From assembly GCA_042854365.1 (NCBI GenBank), contig AP031437.1:1426001-1490000 (forward strand): a stretch of 64,000 nt of DNA, in the 5' to 3' direction. Positions 34,733 to 43,530 of the stretch are shown in pieces. Below the pieces are notes generated by a model. It was not told the DNA's origin. It did not search any database and saw only the letters and a program-made list of their open reading frames with translations. The position numbers and the translations under genes were made by a program. This DNA comes from Anaeromassilibacillus sp001305115 (lineage in GTDB: Bacteria; Bacillota; Clostridia; Oscillospirales; Acutalibacteraceae). Position 1 is the stretch's first letter; each line of letters starts with the position of its first letter.

Positions 34733-35112
34733 GAAAAAGTCCAAATGGTACAAAGTTGTCTATTCGGAGTAGAATTTGTGGAAGGTTTCCTGTATGGTTG
34801 ATAAGGATGGACCAATGTTGATTGTATTGATATGAGTTTTGACGAATAACCAAGAAAGGAAACCCTGCTATAGATGAACTCTTGAAAAGGAATCATCCCA
34901 CAACGATTGGAATCGATTCAATGACGGATTGGTAATCCATTGGAGATTCGATGAACCGACCAGCGAATTGAACGGTCACGGATGAAGTAGTAGCCAGAGA
35001 GATTCACTGATTGACAAATCTATTTATATAGGGATAGGGTAGGGAAATTTTACAATATGCTTTTGAGCGCTTGCTGAAAATGGAATAATAAAAAACAAAG
35101 GGGTGTGAGAGG
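34733..35112. other. Region between AraC remnant and intact AraC gene
   Basis: No gene recognised. It may contain further eroded N-terminal sequence of the decayed AraC gene. A plausible promoter for the next gene is TTGAGC, 17 bp, TAATAA near 35062-35090. Confidence 0.4.
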
Positions 35113-36060
35113 TTGACAGAGACTATCCTGTGGAACAGCTCGTTGATACCAGTGGCACAGAGTGACCGCTGTGCTGTTTTCCAGATGAAAAACGATACAG
35201 GTGAAGGCACTATGACCATGTATGACGTATTTCCCGGCGTCATGTTGGCTTACAACGACTATCATATGGAACATTGCGAATCTGTATTTCAGACGCCGCA
35301 GGAATTATTTTGTATAGACCATTGCCGGGAAGGACGCTTGGAATATGCAGCCAATGAAAGCGCTTACTCATATGTAGAAGCTGGAGATCTGAAGATGGAT
35401 TGCCGGTTGGAACATACGGGCCATTTCACTTTTCCACTGTCTCACTATCATGGAATTACGGTAAGTTTTACACTTCCGGAAGCGGCGCGCCGCCTAAAAG
35501 AACAGATACAAGATTTTCCGGTAGAACTCTATGCTCTGCGGGAAAAATTTTGCAACGGTGGGCATCCAATGGTCATTCATGGAGCCCCATCCATTGAACA
35601 TGTTTTTGGCGAGCTGTATGCTGTCCCGGAAAAGATCAAATTGCAGTACTTTAAAATCAAGGTTTTAGAATTACTTCTTTATCTGGAGGCAATTGAATTG
35701 CCTCAGCAGAGGGAGGAACGCCCCTATTTTTACAAGTCACAGGTAGAAAAGATTAAAGCGATTCAAAGGCAAATGACAGAACATTTGGAGCACCATTATA
35801 CCTTGGAGGAACTTTCAGAACAGTTTGATATTCCGCTGACGCCGATGAAAAGCTGTTTCAAAAATGTTTATGGAAGTCCAGTCAATACGTATATGCGTGC
35901 TTATCGAATGAATCGAGCTGCAAGTCTGCTTCGAAGGGAACGGGAACGCAGTGTTGCAGAAATCGCCGGTTTGGTAGGGTATGACAGTCCTAGCAAGTTT
36001 GCAGCCGCCTTCAAGGCTGTCATCGGACAAGCCCCCCTGGAATACCGGAAAAATGGATAG
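35113..36060 (+). CDS. AraC-family transcriptional regulator
   Basis: 315 residues: N-terminal beta-type sensor region (1-about 200), then a double HTH at about 225-315: HYTLEELSEQFDIPLTPMKS, FKNVYGSPVNTYMRAYRMNR, VAEIAGLVGYDSPSKFAAAF. The start is probably TTG at 35113 with GGGGTG 7 bases upstream; ATG at 35185 is the fallback. This subtype (VFPGVMLAYNDYHMEHC) is commonly found beside exporter-type ABC pairs, some linked to metallophore uptake. It precedes ABC pair C on the same strand but a terminator lies between. Confidence 0.92.
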   Translation: MTETILWNSSLIPVAQSDRCAVFQMKNDTGEGTMTMYDVFPGVMLAYNDYHMEHCESVFQTPQELFCIDHCREGRLEYAANESAYSYVEAGDLKMDCRLEHTGHFTFPLSHYHGITVSFTLPEAARRLKEQIQDFPVELYALREKFCNGGHPMVIHGAPSIEHVFGELYAVPEKIKLQYFKIKVLELLLYLEAIELPQQREERPYFYKSQVEKIKAIQRQMTEHLEHHYTLEELSEQFDIPLTPMKSCFKNVYGSPVNTYMRAYRMNRAASLLRRERERSVAEIAGLVGYDSPSKFAAAFKAVIGQAPLEYRKNG

Positions 36061-36084
36061 TTTTATGTAATAAAAAGATGGATA

Positions 36085-36132
36085 AAAGGCCCCTCTTCAT
36101 GACAGAAATCGCATGAAGGGGGCCTTGTTTTG
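36085..36132 (+). terminator. Terminator of the AraC gene
   Basis: AAGGCCCC..TTCATG / CATGAA.GGGGCCTT stem followed by GTTTTGT. Confidence 0.88.
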
Positions 36133-36277
36133 TATACAGACCACTCACAGAAGGTTTTCATTCCCGACGAAATGGAGCAGAGTAGTCCAACAGGAGCGGA
36201 AAAGACGATTGTAATCTTCTATGATAAAAATAATCCGCAAAAGTGGATGAATATGTTGTATGAAGGGAGTCTTTGAC

Positions 36278-38053
36278 ATGAAACAAGAAAGCTGGTTAAA
36301 AACCTTGCTTTCATTTGCATCCCCTTGTAAGGGAAAGATGGTTTTATCCGTTCTATGTGCAGTCATCAGCGTAATAGGCGGGTTTGTACCCTATTTAGGC
36401 ATTTATGAGGTTTTGCGCATGTTTATCGATGAAACTGCGGGTTGGTACAGCCTCCTGTTTTGGTGCGGGATTAGTCTGGGCGGTTACCTTGTAAAGATTG
36501 CTTTTTATGGGATTTCAACGGTTCTGTCCCACGTTTCCGCCTATACAATTTTGGAGGGATTGCGCTTAAAAATTGCGGATCGTTTAATGCGCGCTCCTTT
36601 GGGAGAGGTACTGAACAAGTCGATTGGTAGTGTCAAAAGTACAATTGTTGATCGTGTGGAGGACGTGGAGCCGCCTTTGGCCCACATGATTCCAGAGTTA
36701 AGTTCCAATCTATTGCTACCATTGGGGGTGGTCGTTGCTTTATTTGTAATGGACTGGAGAATGGGCTTGGCCTCTCTGGTAACAATTCCAGCGGCGCTTA
36801 TTCCTATGATCTCCGGTTTAAAAACGTATAATTCACAATATGCCGCTTATATGAAGGCAAACAACCGGGTGAACAGCGTTATCGTAGAATATGTTGAAGG
36901 AATTGAGGTCGTCAAGGCATTCAATCAGGCTTCCAGCTCCTATGAAAAGTTTACAGGGGCCGTTCGTTCCTTTAAGGAGTTTACGATGGCTTGGTTTGAG
37001 AGTACTTGGAAATCCATGAATTTGTGCTTTGCCATTCTGCCAACCACATTGCTGGGGACACTTCCTGTCGGGGTTGCCTTATACCTGGACGGAAGTATGG
37101 GACCAGCGGAACTGGCATTGTGTTTTATGTTAGCTTTAGGAATTGTTACACCGCTTCTTAAAGCGACACAGTTTTTAAATGAAGCCAAAAGCATGGAATA
37201 TGCAGTGAGGGATGCCAACCATATTTTACAATTGCCGGAACTCAAAGAGGCACCGAAGCCAGCTCAATTAGAGAACAATGATATTGTCCTTCAAGACGTA
37301 TCCTTTTCTTACACAGGTAATTCTGAAGATGAAGTTCTACACCATATCCATTTGGCAATGCCTGAAGGAAGCTTTACCGCTTTGGTAGGGCCATCAGGAG
37401 GTGGAAAATCGACGGTTGCAAGGTTAATTGCACGTTTCTGGGATGTGACGAATGGAAGTATCAAAATCGGTGGCGTAGACCTTCGGGACATTCCTCTGAA
37501 ACAGCTGGCGGATACAGTCAGTTTTGTCACACAGGATAACTTTCTTTTCGATTGCTCTCTCAAGGAGAATATCCGATTGGGAAATCCACACGCAACGGAA
37601 GAGCAAGTCTTTGCAGCTGCGCGGGCTGCACAATGCGAAGATTTTATTTGCCGTTTGGAAAAAGGATGGGATACGCCAGCAGGAGAGGCTGGAAAACAGC
37701 TTTCTGGTGGAGAACGTCAGAGAATAGCCATTGCACGCGCTATTCTAAAAGATGCCCCCATTGTCATTCTTGACGAAGCGACTGCATTTACAGATCCAGA
37801 AAATGAGGACAAGATACAACGATCTATTATGGAACTTTCCCGAGGGAAGACTCTGCTGGTAATTGCCCATAGGCTCTCTACCATTCAGAATGCAGACCAA
37901 ATTGTCGTGTTGAAAAAGGGAGCGATTGTTGACATTGGAAAACAGGACGAATTATTGCAGCGATGCCCACTATATCAGCAGCTGTGGCAATCCCATGTGG
38001 GGGCAAAGCATTGGTCGGTTACTGAGGCAAAGGGAGGTTATGCACATGTTTAA
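36278..38053 (+). CDS. ABC exporter-type half-transporter, pair C first subunit
   Basis: 591 residues. Membrane domain then ATPase with complete motifs: GPSGGGKST, LSGGERQR, VILDEATAFTDPENE, IAHR. Resembles the gene at 27343 (shared LGEVLNKSIGSVKST...LAHMIPE segment), so pairs A and C are paralogous. ATG at 36278 has AAGGGAG 8 bases upstream; ATG at 36260 is directly before that site. Expected to be controlled by the AraC regulator just upstream. Substrate unknown. Confidence 0.9.
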   Translation: MKQESWLKTLLSFASPCKGKMVLSVLCAVISVIGGFVPYLGIYEVLRMFIDETAGWYSLLFWCGISLGGYLVKIAFYGISTVLSHVSAYTILEGLRLKIADRLMRAPLGEVLNKSIGSVKSTIVDRVEDVEPPLAHMIPELSSNLLLPLGVVVALFVMDWRMGLASLVTIPAALIPMISGLKTYNSQYAAYMKANNRVNSVIVEYVEGIEVVKAFNQASSSYEKFTGAVRSFKEFTMAWFESTWKSMNLCFAILPTTLLGTLPVGVALYLDGSMGPAELALCFMLALGIVTPLLKATQFLNEAKSMEYAVRDANHILQLPELKEAPKPAQLENNDIVLQDVSFSYTGNSEDEVLHHIHLAMPEGSFTALVGPSGGGKSTVARLIARFWDVTNGSIKIGGVDLRDIPLKQLADTVSFVTQDNFLFDCSLKENIRLGNPHATEEQVFAAARAAQCEDFICRLEKGWDTPAGEAGKQLSGGERQRIAIARAILKDAPIVILDEATAFTDPENEDKIQRSIMELSRGKTLLVIAHRLSTIQNADQIVVLKKGAIVDIGKQDELLQRCPLYQQLWQSHVGAKHWSVTEAKGGYAHV

Positions 38054-39809
38054 GACCATTAGGCGTATTATGCGATGGGCAAAAGAATACCGGGGACGGC
38101 TCTACTTGGGATTTGTATGTTCCTTTTTTTCAACATGGTGCGCGGCTGGCCCTGTGATTGTTGCAGCTTGGGCATTGGGAAAAATGGTAGAGGATAGCCG
38201 TGGTGGAACGCCGGTAACCTTCCGGATGATTTGGATTTGCCTGGCTGCGGTAACGATTTTCATTCTTTTGCGCTTTTTCTTTTCATTTTGGAAAAACAAA
38301 CTTCAAGAAAGTATTGGCTATGAGGTTGCTGTGGAACAACGCGTACAAATCGGGGATATTCTGAAACGCGTATCCTTGGGGTATTTTGCGAAAAATAATA
38401 TTGGTGACATATTAGCGGCTATTACGACGGAACTGTCAACCCTAGAACTTCAAGGTATGAAAATGATCGATGCAGTTGTGAACGGATACATACAGGTGAC
38501 GGCGATTATTTGTTGCGTTGCATGTTTTTGTCCAGTTGCTGCAGTGGTTTCCATTATTGGGGTGTTACTCTCCGCTGTGGCTTTACATGGAATCAACCGT
38601 CAAAGCGCCCGAACCGCACCGGTGGGGCATAAAGCCCAGGAAGAACTTTCGGGGGCGTCCATTGAGTATGTACGCGGCTTATCAGTCGTTAAATCCTTTG
38701 GACAGGAAGGAGCCTCTGTAGGTCGTTTCCGTCAGGCTGCCAAAAAGAACAAGGACATTCGTATAAAAAATGAGTTTGGATTTGTCCCTTGGAATTGCCT
38801 ACATCTTCTGTTTTTAAAGGGAACCTCGGTAGCCTTGGTATTAGTTGCCGCATGGCAAACGCTACAGGGTGGAATGGAACTCCCCCTGCTGTTGATGATA
38901 GCCATGTTTTCCTTTACGGTCTATGGGGGAGTAGAATCCATCAACGATGCTGCCCATGTCCTGTCTGTGATCGATTCGGCGATGGATCGTTTAGAAGATA
39001 TTGAACATGCGGAGTTTATTGATGAGAAGGGAAACGATCTCTCCATAAATCGTTATGATATAACCTTTCATCATGTATCCTTTGGCTATAATGACCGAGA
39101 GGTGCTGCACGATGTCTCGTTTACCATACCAGAAAAAACGACGACTGCCATCGTGGGACCATCTGGAAGTGGAAAGACCACGATTTGTAGCTTGATTGCC
39201 AGGTTTTATGACGTTCATGCAGGAGCCATATTGATAGGTGGGCACGACGTACGGGAGTTTACCTGCGATAGCCTTTTACGAAACATTTCTATGGTTTTTC
39301 AAAACGTATATTTGTTTCACGATACGATTCGAAATAATATTCGGTTCGGAAATCCCCATGCAACAGACACAGAAATCGTTGCAGCCGCCAAGGCAGCCCA
39401 CTGTCATGATTTCATTATGGCACTTCCCGACGGATATGATACCGTGGTAGGGGAAGGGGGCGGAACGCTTTCTGGAGGGGAGAAACAGCGGATTTCCATT
39501 GCCCGGGCAATGTTAAAGGACGCGCCGATCATCATTTTGGATGAGGCGACCGCGAGCGTGGACCCGGAAAATGAACACGAAATTCAGCAGGCAATTTCGG
39601 CTTTAGTCCATGGGAAAACGATTATCATCATTGCTCATCGTCTAGCGACCATTGAAAATGCTGACCAGATTCTGGTGGTAGACAATGGACGAATTGTACA
39701 GAAGGGGACCCACTTGGAATTGCTGGAGCAAGAGGGTGTTTATCGCCGGTTTGTGAAAGTGCGTGAACAGGCGGAAGGCTGGCGAATGGGAAAACCCAAA
39801 GGTCAATAG
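38046..39809 (+). CDS. ABC exporter-type half-transporter, pair C second subunit
   Basis: 587 residues. Complete ATPase motifs GPSGSGKTT, LSGGEKQR, IILDEATASVDPENE, IAHR. The membrane domain has LGYFAKNNIGDILAAITTEL, similar to the gene at 25595. ATG at 38046 is chosen over ATG at 38040 because GGGAGG is 8 bases upstream. It overlaps pair C's first gene by 8 bases, consistent with a coupled heterodimer. Confidence 0.9.
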   Translation: MFKTIRRIMRWAKEYRGRLYLGFVCSFFSTWCAAGPVIVAAWALGKMVEDSRGGTPVTFRMIWICLAAVTIFILLRFFFSFWKNKLQESIGYEVAVEQRVQIGDILKRVSLGYFAKNNIGDILAAITTELSTLELQGMKMIDAVVNGYIQVTAIICCVACFCPVAAVVSIIGVLLSAVALHGINRQSARTAPVGHKAQEELSGASIEYVRGLSVVKSFGQEGASVGRFRQAAKKNKDIRIKNEFGFVPWNCLHLLFLKGTSVALVLVAAWQTLQGGMELPLLLMIAMFSFTVYGGVESINDAAHVLSVIDSAMDRLEDIEHAEFIDEKGNDLSINRYDITFHHVSFGYNDREVLHDVSFTIPEKTTTAIVGPSGSGKTTICSLIARFYDVHAGAILIGGHDVREFTCDSLLRNISMVFQNVYLFHDTIRNNIRFGNPHATDTEIVAAAKAAHCHDFIMALPDGYDTVVGEGGGTLSGGEKQRISIARAMLKDAPIIILDEATASVDPENEHEIQQAISALVHGKTIIIIAHRLATIENADQILVVDNGRIVQKGTHLELLEQEGVYRRFVKVREQAEGWRMGKPKGQ

Positions 39810-39854
39810 TTCTGGTTGTATTACGAGATAAATGGAAATCGATATAAAACGATT

Positions 39855-39903
39855 GGGCATCCCGCATTCGGTTGAAAAAGCCGAATGGTAGGATGCCCTT
39901 TAT
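39855..39903 (+). terminator. Terminator of ABC pair C
   Basis: GGGCATCC..CATTCGG / CCGAATG...GGATGCCC stem followed by TTTATG. Confidence 0.88.
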
Positions 39904-39980
39904 GCGGCGGATGATGTAAGGGCCCAATACGTTTCTAAACAGAAACAGTGGAAGTTTTCCCGTTCTATATGGAATAGCCT

Positions 39981-40830
39981 TTATTCGGCACTTTCGAATT
40001 TGGTGCTGGTTTGTCCAACTGCATTGGTCAAGGGTTCGCCATCCGCTGTGACGGAGATCTCACAGCTTTTGATCATGCAGCCCTCTGCACGGCCGGCAAT
40101 TGCCCCCGGCGTGACCGTACCTGTGATGGTTGCTGTCACAGAGCAATCTTGAATTTAAAAGACACTTTCCATGTCCGGAGTGTTCATATAAAGCCCAGTG
40201 CCAATGAGACCACCCACGTGTGTGGCCCCCTCGCTGCACTCGATCTGTGCATTTACCGTGCATCCTGACACCAGAGCAGGGGCGGAAAGATCGAAAGTCC
40301 CAGAAAAACCGCAAAGTCCACCTATCCCATGCGCATTTTTTCCGGCACGTATGGTTACATCCGCTGAACAGCCAGTAATGCTCTTCATACTTTCTAAGCA
40401 CCCGGCAACACCGCCCCCCATTGCATCATAGCCTTCCGAAATAACAGTGCCCGTACCGGAACAATTTGCAATCATACCCCCAAAAGATCCTCCAATTACC
40501 AAACCGCCGCATTCGTTGGAATCCTCTAGATATACCGGCCATCTGTATAGTTATTTTCACCGAGAACGGTTACAGTAGAATCTTCTGTAGAGCATCCGGA
40601 TACCGCTCCTCCCATGTTGCCACCAATGATACCGCCCACACATTATAAGCAGTGGAAGTGACTTTTCCGTTTGCCTGTAGGTGTTCTGCTGTTCCACAAT
40701 TATAACCAATTACAGCGGTCACAGCCATCATACCAGAACAGTCTGCTTGGCTGATCGTAAGATTTTTCACAACTTTTAACGAATAGCGCGGTTGGCCAAA
40801 TTGTATAGAAAAACAAAACAGCCGTTTCAT
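39981..40830 (-). pseudogene. Decayed GLUG-repeat surface-type protein gene
   Basis: Minus-strand fragments give a run of GLUG-like repeats: VTAVIGYNCGTAEHLQANGK, VGGIIGGNMGGAVSGCS, ECGGLVIGGSFGGMIANCSG, AMGGGVAGCLESMKSITGCS, HGIGGLCGFSGTFDLSAPAL, HVGGLIGTGLYMN, TPGAIAGRAEGCMIKSC. The frame shifts near 40640 and again near 40525, and is cut by TAA at 40155-40157; the end is TAA at 39981. The N-terminal part with any signal peptide and any C-terminal sorting signal are absent. GLUG repeats occur in secreted adhesin or peptidase-like proteins. Confidence 0.8.
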
Positions 40831-40882
40831 GCTCACTTTGTATTTTCTATTAAAACGAACTCTTTTTCTTACAAGGTATCTA

Positions 40883-40891
40883 TGCTATAAT
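40883..40891 (+). promoter_or_regulatory. Extended -10 promoter before tgt
   Basis: TGCTATAAT with TG at the extended -10 position; the -35 (TTTTTC, 17 bp upstream) is weak. Confidence 0.5.
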
Positions 40892-41067
40892 TACTTGGCG
40901 TTGAGGGCAGAATCGCTGGTACAGAGGTTTTGCTTTTGAAAATTTTGCTATTAAAGACGTGGTTCAAGGGATGCCTTTTGGTTGTTCCGGACACAATTTT
41001 GAGCTGCTTTCGTTGCAAAGAATTTTTATTTATCCTAGGAATACCCAAATGAAAGGAACAGAAATCT

Positions 41068-42198
41068 ATGTATCGACTTATCAAACAAGAAGGAAAGGCC
41101 CGGCGTGGTGAATTTTTGACTCCACATGGAATGATCCAGATGCCAGCCTTTATGAATGTTGCAACAGCGGGTGCCATTAAGGGGGCAGTTTCTGCGCTTG
41201 ATTTAAAAGAGCTAAAATGCCAGGTACAGCTTTGCAATACATATCACCTCCATTTACGTCCAGGGGACGAAACGGTTCGAAAGCTAGGAGGATTACACAC
41301 CTTTACACGGTGGAACGGTCCCATCCTGACGGACAGCGGTGGGTTCCAGGTATTCTCTTTGGCAAAGCTGCGTAATATCAAGGAAGAAGGTGTGACGTTC
41401 GCTTCTCATATCGACGGACATCGTATTTTTATGGGGCCGGAGGAAAGCATGCGGATTCAATCCCACCTGGGCTCCACTATTGCGATGGCCTTTGATGAAT
41501 GTATGGAGAATCCTGCCGAATATGATTACGCCCGAGCTTCCTGCCAAAGAACGGTACGGTGGCTATACCGTTGTAAGGAGGAGCACGATCGGCTGAATGC
41601 TTTGCCAGATACAATCAATCCAAAACAGATGCTTTGGGGGATCAACCAAGGAAGTACCTATGAAGATCTTCGTGTCGGGCATATGCGTGAGATTCGGAAA
41701 TTGGATTTGGATGGATATGCGATCGGCGGGCTGGCGGTAGGAGAACCAGCGGAAGAGATGTACCGCATAATTGAAGCGGTCGAGCCGGAGATGCCTGTGG
41801 ACAAACCGCGTTATTTGATGGGGGTGGGAACACCAGTCAATATACTGGAAGCGGTTAGACGCGGCGTAGATATTTTTGACTGTGTGATGCCGAGTCGCAA
41901 TGCACGCCATGGCCATGCTTTCACTTGGGAGGGCTGCCGTAATCTGATGAACGCCAAGTATGAGTTGGATACGCTTCCCCTTGACCCGACCTGTGATTGC
42001 CCGGTGTGCCGCAACTTTACTCGTGCATACATCCGCCACCTTTTTAAGAGCGGAGAGATGCTGGCCATGCGATTATGCGTCATGCACAATATTTATTTTT
42101 ACAATACCCTTTTGGAGCGAATCCGCATGGCTATCGATAATGGGCAATTTGAAAAGTTTTATCAAGAAAACGTTGAGAGGCTTGGAAAGAGAATTTAA
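41068..42198 (+). CDS. tgt: tRNA-guanine transglycosylase
   Basis: 376-residue enzyme that exchanges guanine-34 for preQ1 in tRNA, the step before QueA. Seen: TPAFMP-like IQMPAFMNVATAGAIKG, TDSGGFQVFSLAKLR, FDCVMPSRNARHGHAF with the catalytic Asp, and the zinc site CDCPVCRNF...H. ATG at 41068. The queA-tgt-yajC neighbourhood is conserved, and here its two halves are split by the ABC island. Confidence 0.97.
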   Translation: MYRLIKQEGKARRGEFLTPHGMIQMPAFMNVATAGAIKGAVSALDLKELKCQVQLCNTYHLHLRPGDETVRKLGGLHTFTRWNGPILTDSGGFQVFSLAKLRNIKEEGVTFASHIDGHRIFMGPEESMRIQSHLGSTIAMAFDECMENPAEYDYARASCQRTVRWLYRCKEEHDRLNALPDTINPKQMLWGINQGSTYEDLRVGHMREIRKLDLDGYAIGGLAVGEPAEEMYRIIEAVEPEMPVDKPRYLMGVGTPVNILEAVRRGVDIFDCVMPSRNARHGHAFTWEGCRNLMNAKYELDTLPLDPTCDCPVCRNFTRAYIRHLFKSGEMLAMRLCVMHNIYFYNTLLERIRMAIDNGQFEKFYQENVERLGKRI

Positions 42199-42232
42199 AA
42201 CGGAAATTCCTTTGGGAAAGCGATGAAAATGC

Positions 42233-42261
42233 TTGCATGCCTTCCCATTTATTGCTATAAT
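42233..42261 (+). promoter_or_regulatory. Promoter of yajC
   Basis: TTGCAT (42233-42238), 17-bp spacer, TATAAT (42256-42261). Confidence 0.8.
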
Positions 42262-42350
42262 GGGCAGTACTGGTGCCTACCCAAAACTGATCGAATACAC
42301 GATGGTTGTAAATGGTTGGGCTTATCATTATGGAGGTGCAGTATCGTATA

Positions 42351-42716
42351 ATGGAAAACTTTATGGTTCTAGCAAACAGCACAGACGCAAATGCTGGCGG
42401 CAGCATGTGGACAATCCTGATTTTCTATGCAGTCATCATTGTGGGCTTTTATCTGTTGCTGATTCGTCCTTCCTCAAAAAGAAAGAAGAAGGAAGAAGCG
42501 ATGCGCAAAAATGCGCAGATCGGCGATGAGATTACGACCATCGGTGGAATCGTGGGCCGTATCATCAGTGTAAAGGAAGAGACGGACACAGTTGTAATTG
42601 AAACAGGTACGGATCGCGCGAAACTGCGTGTAAAACGTTGGGCGATCGGCAGCGTGGATACAGAGCGCGAGGAGCCCGCTGAAAAGAAGGAAAAAGCGGA
42701 CAAGTCCAAAAAATAA
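42351..42716 (+). CDS. yajC: Preprotein translocase accessory subunit YajC
   Basis: 121 residues. One N-terminal membrane helix (ILIFYAVIIVGFYLLLIRP) then the conserved RPxxKRKKKEEAMRKN and GDEITTIGGIVGRI. The C-terminal tail is highly charged (EPAEKKEKADKSKK). ATG at 42351 is preceded by GGAGGTG at a slightly long 12-base spacing; ATG at 42330 and 42363 are alternatives. Partner of SecDF in protein export; secDF is not in the window. Confidence 0.95.
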   Translation: MENFMVLANSTDANAGGSMWTILIFYAVIIVGFYLLLIRPSSKRKKKEEAMRKNAQIGDEITTIGGIVGRIISVKEETDTVVIETGTDRAKLRVKRWAIGSVDTEREEPAEKKEKADKSKK

Positions 42717-42784
42717 GTACGGTGAAAGAATACCAGGCACGTCCTTTGCATATCTATCAAGCAGATAGTGGAGGAGGGCGTGTG

Positions 42785-43195
42785 ATGAAAATGACCAGAT
42801 CCAATAAGAATCGTACGGTTTTAGGAGCGGTACGCGCGGTTGTGATAGGGGCTGTATGTGGTGCAGTCTTGTGCGCGGGGCTTTTGGCTGTGTTTGCCTT
42901 TAGCTTTGTAAAGGTTGGTTATATCCCACAGTTCGCTATCAATCCGATTATAATTGCGGTTTCTGCATTCAGTGCATTTGTGTCCGGCTTTTTCGCGGCG
43001 AAGGTATCCAAAAAGAACGGCCTTTTGTTCGGTGCAATTTCCGGACTTCTATTGTTCGTACTGTTTTTGCTTGCAGGTGTGATTGCCTTTCAAGGGCCTC
43101 CTGTGTTGACAACGCTTACACGGTTTGCTGTGATGGTTTTGGCAGGGGCAATCGGAGGGCTGCTTTCTGTGAGCAAGAAGAGCAAAATAAAATAG
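42785..43195 (+). CDS. TIGR04086-type small membrane protein
   Basis: 136 residues with four hydrophobic segments (AVVIGAVCGAVLCAGLLAVF, then AINPIIIAVSAFSAFVSGFF, LLFGAISGLLLFVLFLLAGV, FAVMVLAGAIGGLLS). It matches the four-helix family (YrzE-like) regularly found between yajC and the SCIFF genes. ATG at 42785 with AGGAGGG 6 bases upstream. Function unknown. It follows yajC by 68 bp. Confidence 0.85.
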   Translation: MKMTRSNKNRTVLGAVRAVVIGAVCGAVLCAGLLAVFAFSFVKVGYIPQFAINPIIIAVSAFSAFVSGFFAAKVSKKNGLLFGAISGLLLFVLFLLAGVIAFQGPPVLTTLTRFAVMVLAGAIGGLLSVSKKSKIK

Positions 43196-43218
43196 TCCTT
43201 TTCTTATCGGATGGATTG

Positions 43219-43227
43219 TGTTATAAT
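43219..43227 (+). promoter_or_regulatory. Extended -10 promoter of the SCIFF gene
   Basis: TGTTATAAT (TGn plus TATAAT) 41 bp before the SCIFF start; no good -35. Confidence 0.6.
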
Positions 43228-43267
43228 AAGCGAAGGAAATTCAAGATTTAGAAATGGGGGTTTTATC

Positions 43268-43414
43268 ATGGAGCAGATCAAAACGTTGAATAAGGCCAAT
43301 CTGAAGGAGAGCGCTGTAAAAGGCGGTTGCGGTGAGTGCCAGGCGTCCTGCCAGTCCGCATGCAAGACTTCCTGCACGGTTGCCAATCAGAAGTGCGAAA
43401 ACGTCAATCGCTAA
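43268..43414 (+). CDS. scfA: SCIFF ranthipeptide precursor (six cysteines in forty-five residues)
   Basis: 48-residue ribosomal peptide precursor. Leader EQIKTLNKANLKESAVKGG, then six Cys at residues 21, 24, 28, 32, 36 and 43 with the near-invariant SCQSACKTSCTV. In studied SCIFF systems (CteA/CteB type) the radical SAM partner links Cys sulfur to a residue between Cys, such as Thr. ATG at 43268 with GGGGG 7 bases upstream. The maturase gene is 116 bp downstream. The function of SCIFF peptides is not known; no exporter or protease gene is adjacent. Confidence 0.95.
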   Translation: MEQIKTLNKANLKESAVKGGCGECQASCQSACKTSCTVANQKCENVNR

Positions 43415-43479
43415 AGGTTTTAAATTGCGAGAAGGAGGCCCTGTGCGGCCGGCCGAATCGCGTATAAACCAAGAAACCA

Positions 43480-43510
43480 AAGGGACAGGGAAATCTGTCC
43501 CTTAAATTTT
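43480..43510 (+). terminator. Hairpin between SCIFF precursor and maturase
   Basis: AAGGGACAG / CTGTCCCTT with a 6-base loop followed by AAATTTTG. The T-tract is weak, so it may let some transcription through and give more precursor than maturase. Confidence 0.6.
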
Positions 43511-43530
43511 GTGCAAATGGGGAAAAGTAC

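Noticed and set aside
34684..34896. 70-codon minus-strand frame upstream of the AraC remnant
   Set aside because: It is in a different frame from the AraC reading and shows no recognisable domain; likely eroded DNA.
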